Assembly (NCBI GenBank): GCA_011503125.2
Contig: WWBZ02000016.1
Span: forward strand, 3,968,001-4,032,000
Length of the DNA stretch: 64,000 nt
Direction: 5' to 3'
Origin: Botryosphaeria dothidea
Taxonomy: Eukaryota > Ascomycota > Dothideomycetes > Botryosphaeriales > Botryosphaeriaceae
Positions 23,244 to 34,986 of the stretch are shown here, piece by piece (positions within the stretch are counted from its first letter, which is position 1; each line of letters begins with the position of its first letter). Both the position numbers and the translations under genes were made by a program. The notes beneath the pieces were generated by a model. It did not search any database, was not told where the DNA came from, and saw nothing but the letters and a program-made list of their open reading frames with translations.

Positions 23244-24490
23244 GAAGTCCTGTCCTGATCTGACCTTCGTCTTTGGGAATGTTGCATTCGGCGCTGACTA
23301 TACAGTTGTGTATGGAGGACAAGAAGTATAGTACCTGATGTATGTACTAAGGTGGCAGTCGTCCACAAATGAGCACAAGAGTACCTTTCGTCCAGCTTCA
23401 CACCCGCGCCACTTGGAGCCAAGAAGGCCAAGTGGCAATGGGTTCCGGGCAAGCTCCCAACTGAGATTTGAAGCTGGTGTGAATAGCGGCACAGCAAACA
23501 TGTCTATGCAAAAGCGGAAGTTATAGATGGGTGCGGACGCCGTTGATCGTTTCCAGGAGGCGTTTGAGTCGGTGTGGCTCCATGGGCGGTCATCAGGGTG
23601 CCACGATAGCGCGCCGCCCGTGCGGGTAGCATTTGTTGGCACCAAGCGGTCTTTGTGCAGCTTGTTTTGCGGGCAGCAGCTGGCGATGAGATGGAGTTGA
23701 AATGAAACGGCTTGGACAAACAAATTGACACGAAACCGTTTCGCCCGGCAACGAGGATGAGGGTTCACGCCGGGTATCTTCTCGGCGCTTCGCCAATGAG
23801 TTCGTTCGGCGGGTACACGCAGCTGTTTATTGTACTTTAACTCGGCCGCCTCTGCGTTAGGTTTAACGGCGTAAGTTCAGATGACGACATGGTGTAGCAG
23901 CACACGCATCGCGTTTGGCAGGTACATGCGAGGCCTTCTGTCCGGCAATGATGCTGACGGTCGCAGGCGTGTCCCAGCGCTCACGGCGCCGCCCGAGGTC
24001 GGAGCGGGGCAGACTACTGTTATCAGCAGGCAAACAGTGCAGTAGCCAATCGCAGCGGGAGCGCAGGCGGCACAGTCGATACAGCAAACGTAGCATGAAG
24101 CCGCAGGAATTTGGGGGCGCGGAGGGGGATGCATTCAGCCTCTGGAGGCTCACTGGCGATCCGAGCAAGGGTCTCCGCGCCACGGCTGGAAGGACGCAAG
24201 CCGAGGAAAGAACGCCGAAGGCGGGGGCTAAAGGCGGGTGGGCGGCCAATCGCGGCACGTCCAGTCAGCGCTTTAACTGTGCCGGCCAGGCCCCTGCGCG
24301 GTCATGCTGATACACGCACGTAATTGTAGCCGCTAAGCGCAGGACGACGCGAGCTCGAGTCTTAAGTCGAGAGCTGGAGCAAGCTCAACACCGTGTGTTT
24401 CCCCTATGCGCAGTTATAGACGGGCGCCGCGGGTAGTCACGGCACCAGCCAATTTCTGGTTTTTCCCTCTGACACGCTGAGTCCGTCACG

Positions 24491-24497
24491 TATAAAG
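24491..24497 (+). promoter_or_regulatory. TATA box of ornithine aminotransferase gene
   Basis: Consensus tataaag, about 150 bp upstream of the ATG at 24642, preceded by cacg and followed by a CT-rich stretch typical of fungal transcription start regions. Confidence 0.55.
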
Positions 24498-24641
24498 GGG
24501 TCCTCCTGGCGCTTCTCCCAACTTTCCACGTTCCTCTATCGCATATCAGCGCCTGTCCGCTGCCCTTGTATATCATAGCTCCGCACCCCGCGCTCTCTTA
24601 GCTTTAGTTTCCCACAACACCACCCATCCCTCACAGCAAAC

Positions 24642-26191
24642 ATGGCGCCCTCCGCAGTCAGCAATGGCCATGCCGCCAACGGCTCTGCGAAACCCTTCAA
24701 CGTGCACTCCGCCTCCTCGTCTGCCGCCATCCACGCAGAGCACGAGCATGCAGCCCACAACTACCACCCCTTGCCCATCGTTTTCTCCAAGGCTTCCGGC
24801 GTTTCGGTCTGGGACCCGGAGGGAAAGTGAGTGCATCTGCTGTCAGAACTCAGAGCCGCTCTCGCTAACGCTGCAAAGGCATTATCTTGACTTTCTTTCC
24901 GCATACAGCGCAGTGAACCAAGGCCACTGCCACCCGGAGCTCGTCAAGGCGCTCACCGAGCAGGCCTCGCGCCTCACGCTGAGTAGCCGCGCATTCTACA
25001 ACGATGTGTTCCCTCGCTTTGCTGAATACGTCACCAAGACGCTGGGCTTCGACATGGTCCTCCCCATGAACACCGGTGCCGAGGCTGTGGAGACGGCCGT
25101 TAAGGTCGCCCGCAAGTGGGGCTACAAGGTCAAGGGTATTCCAGAGAACGAGGCGCTGGTTTTCAGTGTGCAGGAGAACTTCCACGGCCGTACTGTAAGT
25201 TTGTCAACATGTGATGCGGCGATCCAGCATGATTCATTGATCTCCACAGTTCGCGGCCATTACCATGTCGACTGATCCCGAGTCGCGCGAGAACTACGGC
25301 CCCTACCTGCCCGGAATCGGCAGTTGGGACCCTGTCACCAAGGCTCCCATTCGCTACAACAACGTCGATGACGTTCGCAAGGTACTTGAGGCGCACGGCA
25401 AGAACACGGCTGCTTTCCTCGTCGAGCCGATCCAGGGTGAGGCGGGTATCGTCGTTCCTGACGACAGCTACCTCCGCGAAGTCAAGGCTCTGTGCGAGAA
25501 GCACAACGTGCTCTTGATTTGCGACGAGATCCAGACGGGCATTGCGCGTACTGGTCGCATGCTGTGCCACGAATGGAGCGGCATCAAGCCTGACCTTGTT
25601 CTGCTCGGCAAGGCCATTTCCGGTGGCATGTACCCCGTTTCTTGCGTCCTGGGCTCCAAGGAGGTCATGCTCACCATCGAGCCTGGCACTCATGGCTCGA
25701 CATACGGTGGCAACCCGCTCGGCTCCGCTGTGGCGATCAGGGCTCTTGAGCTCATCCAGGAGGAGAACATGGTGGAGCGCGCCGAGGAGCTGGGTCAGCT
25801 CTTCCGCGAGGGCCTCAAGAACCTCAACAACCCGATGATCAGCCTTGTCCGCGGCAAGGGTCTGCTCAATGCCATCGTCATTGACGAAAGCAAGACCAAT
25901 GGCCACAGCGCATGGGATCTGTGCATGCTGTTCAAGGAGAAGGGTCTGCTGGTAAGTGATCTGCAATGGAAGTAGCCTGGAACGCTCGCACTAACAGGTG
26001 AATAGGCCAAGCCCACTCATCAAAACATTATCCGCCTGGCTCCTCCGCTGGTCATTACCGAGGAGCAAATCCAACAGGCTCTGAACATCATCCGCGAGGC
26101 GATGGAGGAGCTGCCGCAACTGAAGGGGAAAAAGGAGGGTGAGGTGATCCCTCCGGGTGAGAAGAATGTGCACATTTGCGTGGACAACTAG
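24642..26191 (+). CDS. OAT: Ornithine aminotransferase
   Basis: PLP-dependent enzyme transferring the delta-amino group of ornithine to 2-oxoglutarate, giving glutamate semialdehyde (arginine catabolism; yeast Car2, Aspergillus OtaA). Exons 24642-24826, 24879-25194, 25250-25951 and 26006-26191, giving 462 residues. Class-III aminotransferase hallmarks: [53 protein letters not shown] (the Asp pairs with the PLP nitrogen), and [14 protein letters not shown] with the Schiff-base lysine. The N-terminal about 45 residues are Ala/Ser/His-rich and do not look like a mitochondrial presequence, in keeping with the cytosolic fungal enzyme. A TATA box lies 150 bp upstream. The first intron has an AAG acceptor. 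Confidence 0.97.
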
Positions 26192-27771
26192 AGGGGAAAG
26201 ACCGGGCTTTCTTTCGGTCGCTCTAGATGATTTCATGTTTCTGATACCCTGCATACCACATGCCTAGGCGCAGTTGGTGGACCCCGCATATTAGACGGTT
26301 GGCTCATATCAACGGCAGAAAACATAGCACTATGAATAGCACGCTTAGATTTTCACCATGATGAAATTCGCTGTGAAGATTACGGATGGTCGTTGCCAAG
26401 TGATCCAGGTTAAAACGAGACGGTGGCATGTTTGGTCGGCCGACGTGGAATTGGTGGCTGCTAGTTTTCACCTGCGGAGGCATTCTCATCGAGTCGCTAT
26501 TGGCTGTGTTAATGCGGAATGGTACTGGCTCAGACAGCTATGTGTTCGGGACTAATAGGCAAGAATTCGTGTTGGAGCTAATTGTTTACGAGGACTAGGA
26601 GAGGTCAGCTTGGCGTGCATGCGGCTCCATTAGACTCGCGAAGCAGGGCATCTAAGTGGTCTAGGATGGCGACTCTGCGGATAGATGCGGAAGTTTAAGC
26701 ACTAGCTAAAAGCACGAATGCAGACGTTAAACGACGCAGCTGGGCAGAAATAGATCTATACGACGCGACTAGCAGCCGCTCATACGGCGTTTCAGCTCCG
26801 GGAAAGGGATGCCTGTTGAGGTTGCAATGGTCGTTCCAGACCTCGCACCAACCACGTCCCGCGGTTCGGCAGCTCCTCAGGAACCGGTCAGTGACACACG
26901 GCGGGACTTGGAGCCGACAAACGTCACGCCGGCGCATGCTTGACACCGACTCTAATCCAGGGACCAGGGCACATGCGGAAAGGTGCAGCGATGCAAGAAG
27001 GGACCTCCATCCCGAGTCATTGTCATGCCGACGCCGAACCATGCAGCGGCGACAACACGGCTTGCACGTCGAAAAGAAGAGCGATACGTGGCCCTGCTCG
27101 TTTTGCAGGCCGTATTGGGGAGTTTTGGGTTCGCGTTATCAGCCGCAAAGATCAGGACGGGCCACTCCCGCCCTGACGCAAGCCGCCGAAGGCTTTTTTG
27201 GAACCCGAGAGTCAACGCATGCGGCGCTGGCAATGCTTTGTTTTTCCCGAGCTGCCGCGTGGCGGCAGTTGTCCGCACACCGCGGGACTGCGGACAGGGG
27301 GCGAATGGGCGCGGCTGCCAGGCAAGTAAGGGCAAAAACGCGGCTAGCGGGCTTGTCGGTGGTGCTGTGGCGGGAAGGTGGGCGTGTGTGGAGGAGCCGA
27401 GCGCATGCTGGTATTGATAAGCATTTTCTCTGCGTCGGCGGTGGCTAAGGCCGACGGACGCAAGTGGGACGGGTCTTGAGGTCAGGACTCGCATATTGCA
27501 TCTGCCTGCGCCCCAGCCGTCCAACGACCTCCCGTTCGGTCCCCGGCTGACCAATGGCATCCTGCGCGTGGGACGTGCTGTCGTTCTTTCACACGGCGTC
27601 ATGGATGGGACAGACAAAATACCCGGCCGGCGTTAGGCGTAGCTCCATGCGCTCCCCAACCCACATAATTCCCTCCGCGCGACTGCCCGTCATGCATCTG
27701 AGAGCCCCTCCTTTTCCTCCTTCCCATTCTTCTGCTCCTCCTCTTTTGTTGTGCGACCCCGCCTGAGGAGA
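26192..27771. other. 1.6-kb spacer and YOR1-like promoter
   Basis: No supported gene: long frames on both strands at 26816-27617 overlap one another, are Arg-rich and lack domains. A 70-codon upstream ORF (27554-27766) ends 5 nt before the transporter start. Confidence 0.55.
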
Positions 27772-30700
27772 ATGGCTCCTTCCAGCGAGGACAAAGACGG
27801 CCCGCCCAGCCATGACCCGTCTCCATTGGCCACCGGCTCTTTTAACTCCGGCCCCGTGGCCACCGAACCGCTGCAGGCAGTAGGCACGCCTGCCGAGCTG
27901 GGCTATGATGAAAAACACGATCCTGAGAAGAACGGTCAGCCTGAAGTCGAAAAACGGGCCAGCTACACCTCGGCCGTCTCCAGCAGCAACGATGGCCTCG
28001 ACACAAAGAGCCATTCCACTCAGGACCACCATGACAGCTGGCTTGACAAGGCGAATCCGCTGAAAAGGAGCAACAAACCACCGGTACCTGAGCAGCGTGA
28101 GGTCTCGCGAGAGTATGGCGCCGGCTTCTTCAGTCTCCTCACCTTCCAGTGGATGGCCCCGCTTATGTCGGTAAGCTGCGATGCCCCCCCCCAGTCATGC
28201 GCGACCACTTTCCACGCGAACTGCGAACATGAACTGATATTCTCGACTGCAGGTTGGCTACAAAAGGACTCTCGAGTTGAACGATATCTGGCTCGTCAAC
28301 CCGAACCGCAGTGCTGACGTTCTCTCGACGAAGCTTATCGAGTCATTCGATCGCAGAAGAGCTCGTGGCGACCCGCGCCCGCTCGCCGGGGCCATGTACG
28401 AGACCTTCAAGTTCGAATTCTGGCTCGGCGGCATCTGCCAATTAATCTCCGCAGTTGTTCAGGTCATCTCGCCCTTCACTCTCCGCTACCTGATCAGCTT
28501 CGCTACCGAGGCCTATTTCGCGCAGAAAGAAGGGCGCCCAGCGCCTTCGATTGGCCGGGGTCTTGGCCTCGTGTTCGGAATCACGGGTCTGCAAATCGTC
28601 CAAAGCTTGTGCACCAATCACTTCCTTTACCGGGGAATGATGGTTGGCGGCGAAGCCAGGGCTGCCCTGATATCCGTCATCTTCGACAAGGCCCTGCGGC
28701 TCTCCGGCAGGGCGAAAGCTGGCGGCAGGGCTCTTGATGCCACTCCGCCTCCGCACATCAAGCCCGGATCTGAAGCAGAGAAAAAATGGTACAAGAACAT
28801 GCTCGGCCGGAAGAAGAAGGCTGCTAAGGGTAATCCGAATCCGACAAAGGGTGTTGCTGGAGACGGCCAAGGATGGGGGAACGGCAGGATTATCAACCTC
28901 ATGTCCGTCGACACTTACCGTGTCGATCAGGCCTCTGCATTTTTCCACATGATTTGGACCTCTCCGATCTCCATTCTTATCACTTTAGCGCTTCTGCTGT
29001 ACAACTTGACTTACAGTGCGCTTGCTGGTTTTGGACTCCTTGTCATCACTTTCCCACTACTTGGAAAGGCGATCAAAAGTTTGTTCAAGAGAAGGGTTCA
29101 CATCAACAAAGTTACCGACCAGCGAGTCAGTCTGACCCAGGAAATTCTGTCGTCCGTACGGTTCGTCAAGTATTTTGGATGGGAAACCTCCTTCATGGAA
29201 CGCATCGATACCATCAGAAACAAGGAAATTCGTATGATTCAAAAGGTCTTGGCTATTCGAAACGGTATCAACGCGGTTGGAATGTCAATGCCTGTCTTTG
29301 CGTCCATGCTGTCATTCATCACCTACTCTCTGTCGAACCATGTCCTTGATCCGGCGCCGATCTTCTCTTCACTCGCACTTTTTAACTCGCTTCGACTACC
29401 ACTTAACCTTCTCCCTCTGGTTCTTGGCCAAGTCATTGATGCTTACTCGTCCATCAAGCGAATCCAGGAATTTCTTCTTGCGGAGGAGGCTGACGAGGAC
29501 ATCCAATGGAAGAACGATATGAAGGAAGCTGTTGTTGTCAGTAGTGCCGATTTCACCTGGGAGCGCTCGCCAACTCAAGATCCTGATCAAGTCCCCGGTA
29601 AGGGGCCCAAGAGCGCGAAGCAGCTTAAGCAGGAAAAGAAGGAGGCCAAAGAAGCGGACAAGAAGGCAGCAAAGGAAGGCAGGAAGAGCGGCGACATTAA
29701 TGAATCTACGGAGCCTAGCGGATCCAGCACACCAGCGGAAAAGGAACCATTCAGACTCCAAGGCTTGAATTTTACAGTTGCTCGTAATGAACTCATTGCT
29801 GTCATTGGTACTGTTGGGTCGGGAAAGAGTTCACTACTTGGAGCGCTGGCTGGAGACATGCGTCGGACTGCCGGAGAGCTCATGCTTGGTTCGAGCCGCG
29901 CCTTTTGCCCGCAGTACGCATGGATCCAGAACGCAACCGTCAGGGACAACATCATCTTTGGCAAGGAGTTCAATCAAGATTGGTACGACCAGGTTGTGGA
30001 CGCATGTGCGCTCCGCGCAGATTTTGACATGCTACCTAACGGTGATCTGACGGAAATCGGTGAGCGTGGTATCACAGTATCTGGCGGCCAGAAGCAACGT
30101 CTTAATATTGCACGCGCGATATACTTCAATTCGGACATCATTCTTATGGACGACCCCCTCTCTGCCGTTGATGCGCACGTTGGTCGCCACATCATGGACA
30201 ACGCGATCTGCGGCCTGCTGGAAAATAAGTGTCGCATACTTGCTACTCATCAACTTCACGTTCTTCATCGATGTGACCGCATCATGCTGATGCATGAAGG
30301 TCAGATTTCCGCAATCGGCACATTCGATAATCTCATGGCGAACAATGAAGACTTCATCAAGCTGATGGCTTCGACTGCCCAGGAAGATGAGAAGAAAAAG
30401 GAGGAAGAGCCTGATGACGAGGACGAAATTGAGGAAGAAAAGAAGGATGTCAAAAAGAAGACCCCGAAGAAGCCTGCACAAGGGCTTATGCAAGCCGAAG
30501 AGAGAGCAGTCAAAAGCGTGTCTTGGAGTGTTTATTCGGCATACATTAAGGCGTCCGGGTCTATTCTTATTGCTCCCTTGGTTCTTGGTCTCTTGATATT
30601 ATCGCAAGGTGCCAACATTGTCACCAGTTTGTGGCTCTCTTGGTGGACTTCAAACAAATTTGGATACTCTGAAGGCACATATGTAAGTCTTTCTGAACTT

Positions 30701-32348
30701 GGCAGATCTCAGGATACAGCTAACTTCTGTTCAGATTGGTGTTTATGCTGCTCTTGGTTTCACGCAATCGTTTCTCATGTTTGTTTTCTCGGTTGCCCTA
30801 TCAGTATTCGGCACTCAGGGATCTAAGGTCATGCTGCATCAAGCAATCACCCGAGTCCTTAGGGCCCCCATATCGTTCTTTGACACAACACCTCTTGGCC
30901 GGATAACCAATCGCTTCTCGAAGGATATCGATACAATGGACAATACGCTAACAGACTCGATGAGGATGTTTCTCCTTACCATGGCAATGATCAGCTCTGT
31001 CTTCGCCCTCATCATCGCGTACTTCCATTACTTCGCCATCGCCTTGGGTCCGCTCTTCCTACTTTTCATCTTCTCCGCTGGTTACTATCGCGCTTCTGCT
31101 CGTGAGATCAAACGTCACGAATCGGTCCTGCGTAGTACCGTCTTTTCGCGGTTCACAGAGGCCGTTTCAGGAGTGGCCACCATAAGAGCTTATGGTCTTC
31201 AGCCGCAATTTTCGAGGCAAATCAGGGAGGCTGTCGACAGCATGGATTCAGCATACTACTTGACCTTTTCCAACCAACGCTGGCTCAGCACTCGCTTGGA
31301 TGCTATCGGAAACACCCTCGTCTTCGTGACAGGCATTCTAGTCGTGACGCAGCGCTTTGACGTGAGCCCGAGCATTGCTGGCCTCGTCCTTTCGTACATT
31401 CTGTCCATCGTCCAGATGATCCAGTTCACTGTGCGCCAACTTGCAGAAGTTGAGAATAACATGAACTCGACTGAGCGCATCTACCACTATGGAACTCAGT
31501 TGGAACAAGAGCCCCCACTGCACCTGGGATCCGTTGCACCCATCTGGCCGGAACGCGGCGAGATCGTCTTCGACAACGTGCAAATGCGGTACCGCGATGG
31601 CCTCCCTCTTGTGCTCCAGGGCCTCAACATGCACGTCCGGCCCGGCGAGCGCATTGGTGTAGTCGGCCGCACCGGCGCCGGCAAGTCCTCCATCATGAGC
31701 ACGCTCTTCCGCCTAGTCGAGCTTAGTGGCGGCTCCATTACCATCGACGGCGTCAACATCAGCACCATCGGCCTCAAGGACCTGCGCTCGCGCCTCGCCA
31801 TCATCCCGCAGGACCCCACCCTCTTCCGCGGCACCATCCGCACCAACCTCGACCCCTTCAACGAGCACACCGACCTCGAGCTGTGGGCAGCCCTGCGTCA
31901 GGCTGACCTGGTCGGCGCGGAAGCGAGTATGGACGACAAGACGCAGCGCATCCACCTCGACAGCATCGTCGAGGAGGAAGGTCTCAACTTCTCGCTCGGC
32001 CAGCGCCAGCTCATGGCTCTCGCCCGCGCCCTCGTTCGAGGCGCCCAAATCATTGTCTGCGACGAGGCCACCTCGTCGGTCGACATGGAGACGGATGCGA
32101 AGATCCAGCGTACCATCGTCGAGGGTTTCCGTGGCAAGACCCTGCTGTGCATCGCACATCGTCTCAAGACCATCGTCGGCTACGACCGCATCTGCGTCAT
32201 GGATGCGGGGAGGATCGCGGAGCTGGATAGTCCGTTGGCGCTGTGGGAAAGGGAGGGCGGCATCTTCAGGGGTATGTGCGAGAGAAGCGGTATACGGCGC
32301 GAGGATATCGTCGGAGCGGCGGTGGAGAGCGGAGTTTTGAAGGAGTAA
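27772..32348 (+). CDS. ABCC-type multidrug transporter, Yor1-like
   Basis: Full-size ABC exporter of 1480 residues, probably at the plasma membrane, exporting organic anions or drugs as yeast Yor1 (oligomycin resistance) does. Exons 27772-28170, 28253-30682 and 30735-32348. The hydrophilic N terminus ends at FFSLLTFQWMAPLMS, the start of the ABCC core. TMD1 follows; NBD1 has Walker A GTVGSGKSS (near 652), signature VSGGQKQR (near 742) and LMDDPLSAVD, with the Asp-for-Glu change usual in ABCC NBD1. A charged Lys/Glu linker leads to TMD2, then NBD2 with GRTGAGKSS (near 1253), FSLGQRQ and VCDEATSSVD. There is no TMD0, which fits the Yor1/short-MRP group. An extra Lys/Glu-rich insertion before NBD1 (about 590-630) is notable. 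The substrate cannot be predicted. Confidence 0.94.
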
Positions 32349-32945
32349 GAGAGGGCTGCTGGAATCGATCAAGTTGTGACGATTTTTTGTTATGCATGAT
32401 GAGTGCACGAGCTCCGGAGTTTGTTTTCATCACAGGGGATTAGACTGGCAGGGCAGCGGGCTCAAAGGCGTTTCTTTTTTTTGTATCGAAAATATTAGTA
32501 CATACGAATTTGTACGGTAATCATTGATAATCCAAAATAAGTAGCCCATGCGTTGTTTTGAGCATTCCGACTGACGAACCTCACCGCCAGCTCCAGCAAC
32601 CACTCATTACATTGCAACTCGTGAGTACTTGAAGCAGTCGTAGTGACAAAGTGTCGTCAACCTACTTGAACAACATCACTGCCCGGATGAATACTCATTC
32701 CTTGTGCATGTTTGTTGCTTTATTCTAAGGTTTGGGATTGCTTGTCTTTGTGCGTATTTAGAGCAACGACTAGGCAAAACCGCCGTGTCCGAACCAGCCG
32801 CTACCAACGTCAAAAGTACAATGAACAGCTTACATATTGTCACCCTTCCTCCCCCTCCTCCACCAACAATAAAAAATTCGAACACCCTGAACACCCTTCT
32901 TCACAGATAATAACAGAACCTCGCCAGCGAAAAAAGAAAAACAAG
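32349..32945. other. Spacer after the ABC transporter
   Basis: 597 bp, 3' flank of the transporter with a T-run at 32471-32482. No gene supported except the ORF that begins at 32946. Confidence 0.5.
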
Positions 32946-33182
32946 ATGCAGACCCGCAGCGGACAATCCTCCTACAACTCATCGACTCCCTCCACCTCTT
33001 CGGTATCGACGCCGGCACCGACGCTCAGGTCGCTTTCAACCTCACCGTGCAACACAAAAGAGGAGGCCCGAGCTATAGCGAAGCGGGATGCGGACGAACT
33101 CGTTCGGACCGCTCGTCGTCTCCAAGCCGTGTCTTGCTTCGTTTGGCAGCTCTCAGACCGGTTCGACATTCTTGAGAAGTAA
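32946..33182 (+). CDS. Possible small protein, 78 aa
   Basis: Single-exon frame with an A-rich start context (aaaacaagATG). The product is Ser/Thr/Pro-rich at the N terminus, then has an amphipathic helical stretch (KEEARAIAKRDADELVRTAR) ending in QLSDRFDILEK. No known family recognised. The stop codon overlaps a good donor (gtaagc at 33179), and the next bases contain a second helical-looking frame (SEKMRMLLEHAVWTEQP), so the 3' end may be spliced. It could also be non-coding. Confidence 0.4.
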   Translation: MQTRSGQSSYNSSTPSTSSVSTPAPTLRSLSTSPCNTKEEARAIAKRDADELVRTARRLQAVSCFVWQLSDRFDILEK

Positions 33183-33642
33183 GCTGGAATAGCAAATCTC
33201 TGAGAAGATGCGCATGTTGTTGGAGCATGCGGTTTGGACGGAGCAACCAAGACGAAAAGACGAAAAGCGAAGGTGACTGCCGACAGGAAGGGGCTGGAGA
33301 GGACATGGTGAAGTGCGGAGAATTCAAACGCTATCTGGCAAACGGGCCTTGCATGGAGGTTTTGATGGCACTAGAAAGAAGGTGCTTGAAGAGGAGAAGA
33401 GCTCTGACAACGATCAGATGAGGATAGGAAGGACGAATATCGAAAGTGGAAGTGAAGCGCGATACCCAGCCAGACTCGTTGACACTACAAAATAACAATG
33501 CATCATCCGACAAATGTCCTGAACCTCCCATAACTCTATTTTCAAATCCAACGTGACATACGTAAATCGGGTATATATGCATCAACGCCTTAGATGCTTT
33601 CTCTTCAAGTGTCTTGAGCCCCGTCTCTAGTTTTCAATACTT
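33183..33642. other. Spacer before the methyltransferase stop
   Basis: 460 bp; may contain a further exon of the small ORF at 32946. Otherwise nothing supported. Confidence 0.4.
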
Positions 33643-34986
33643 TTAAGATTCAGCGTTTTGTTCCTCCCTCTCTTCCTCTTTTTCAACCTTGCCAACCTTT
33701 CTGACAATAGCCGGGCCACTTCCACCGGGTTTGCGATACACCGCTTGCATCCAGCAGCGGTACATCTTCAACCTTCGCTGGCGATTGACGAGCATGCGGC
33801 GGTCTACGCCGATGGATTCGATGTCAAAAGCAGGCGTTTTCTCTGCCGGACTCTCATCCTTGCTCGCATCCTCTTTTGACCCTTCGCTAAGTGCAAGCTT
33901 GTCCATCTGCTCTGTGACGCTTCCATCCTCCACGTTCTCCGGTTGCACAGACTTCTCGTTGAGACCGCCACCCCATATTTTCTCCAACTCGTCCTTTTCA
34001 AAGAAGTAGACCCTGGTACCATCACCACGCACGTAAAAGTTTTCGCCCAGATACCTTCCCTTCTTAAACCTCACCTGTGCCAGATCTCCGCGGCCATAAT
34101 CGCGGAAGAGAACATAACCGCCAGACTTGAGTACGCGGTAAATGTTTCGGACCGCCTGTGCCCACTGCGAAGGGGCGAGAGCAGAGAAAATAAAGACCAT
34201 CAACACGACATCGACCGTGCCTTCTTCTATGCCCGGCGGCAAGCTCTGCTCGCCTTCACCAGCGACGTCCCACACGTCGGCCTGCATCTGCACACCATTA
34301 TCATACGCCTCATTCTTCCTCATGACATCGACCGCCGTCTTGGAGAAATCGCATGCATGAATCTTGAAGTTCGGATTCTCGTTCAGCTTCAGGATCGGGA
34401 AAGCCGTGTTCCCCGCACCGGCGCCCGTCTCGAGCATGAGCGTCGGCGGGCTGTCCTTGCGCGTCAGCGCCTCCAGCACGGGGAACTCCTGGAACAGCCA
34501 CTTGCGGTTCTTGAAGAAGTTGCTCTGGTTGTTCTTGTAGAAGAGGTTCCACCACTTGGCCGGGTCGCCGTTGAAGCGCTGCTTGTCGAAGTCCGAGACC
34601 GGGTTCTCGCGCTGATTGGCGTACTGCACCTCGGCGAACTCGCGGTAGGCGTCGTCGACCTCGACGTGGTCCCACGCGTTGAACTCGAAAATGTTGTCGC
34701 CTTCCTCCAGGTAGCGCGAGCCGAACTGGAACGGGTCGCTGCGCTTCTGGTTGTTCGTGGGGTCGTGCGAGCGCGAGGATGCGGGCTTGCGCACGGGTTC
34801 TATAACTTCGTTCGGCACGCCGTACGTCGTGGATTGCGGCTTGACCGGAGGATCGACGGTCACTGCGTAGCGGATGTGTTCCATGCCCTTGGAGAGCTGG
34901 CTCTTCGGGGTTTTCTTCTTGGAGTGACCATTCTGTGTGGGAGCATCCGCGACGGGAGGAGGACAGGGAGAGGTCTCGTCGGCCAT
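33643..34986 (-). CDS. TRM140: tRNA (cytosine-32-N3) methyltransferase, Trm140/METTL2 family
   Basis: SAM-dependent enzyme making 3-methylcytidine at position 32 of tRNA-Thr and tRNA-Ser. Single exon, 447 residues. Family blocks before the catalytic domain: FGSRYLEEGDNIFEFNAWDH and DPAKWWNLFYKNNQSNFFKN. The SAM-binding motif is ETGAGAGNTAFPIL (about 186-199), with acidic motif II ACDFSKTAVD and VDVVLMVFIFSALAP. C-terminal signatures are YVLFRDYGRGDLAQVRF, GENFYVRGDGTRVYFF and the terminal RRLKMYRCWMQAVYRKP. Unlike yeast Abp140 there is no long actin-binding N-terminal fusion. A poorly conserved insertion of about 70 residues (SVTEQMDKLALSEGSKED region) interrupts the C-terminal part. The start ATG precedes a Pro-rich leader and is divergent from COQ10. 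Confidence 0.94.
   Translation of the reverse strand: MADETSPCPPPVADAPTQNGHSKKKTPKSQLSKGMEHIRYAVTVDPPVKPQSTTYGVPNEVIEPVRKPASSRSHDPTNNQKRSDPFQFGSRYLEEGDNIFEFNAWDHVEVDDAYREFAEVQYANQRENPVSDFDKQRFNGDPAKWWNLFYKNNQSNFFKNRKWLFQEFPVLEALTRKDSPPTLMLETGAGAGNTAFPILKLNENPNFKIHACDFSKTAVDVMRKNEAYDNGVQMQADVWDVAGEGEQSLPPGIEEGTVDVVLMVFIFSALAPSQWAQAVRNIYRVLKSGGYVLFRDYGRGDLAQVRFKKGRYLGENFYVRGDGTRVYFFEKDELEKIWGGGLNEKSVQPENVEDGSVTEQMDKLALSEGSKEDASKDESPAEKTPAFDIESIGVDRRMLVNRQRRLKMYRCWMQAVYRKPGGSGPAIVRKVGKVEKEEEREEQNAES

Larger units (their letters stand above)
22638..24641. other. 2-kb divergent spacer
   Basis: Between the starts of the AAA ATPase (minus) and ornithine aminotransferase (plus). It holds a foldback copy at 23160-23243 and the aminotransferase TATA box. 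Open frames here are short, overlap on both strands and carry no recognisable domain. Confidence 0.6.

Noticed and set aside
26816..27617. Overlapping 210- and 221-codon frames on opposite strands
   Set aside because: Arg- and Cys-rich translations without domains; they look like open frames from base composition in the spacer before the ABC transporter.
17423..32348. Secondary-metabolite or drug-resistance cluster (zinc-cluster regulator, orphan ATPase, aminotransferase, ABC exporter)
   Set aside because: No polyketide synthase, NRPS, terpene cyclase, P450 or other tailoring gene is present; the aminotransferase is the housekeeping ornithine enzyme.
32671..32710. Possible fourth foldback copy (cccggatgaatactcattcc)
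   Set aside because: Only a 10-bp core (attcatccgg on the complement) matches and no complementary second arm was found, so it may be chance.
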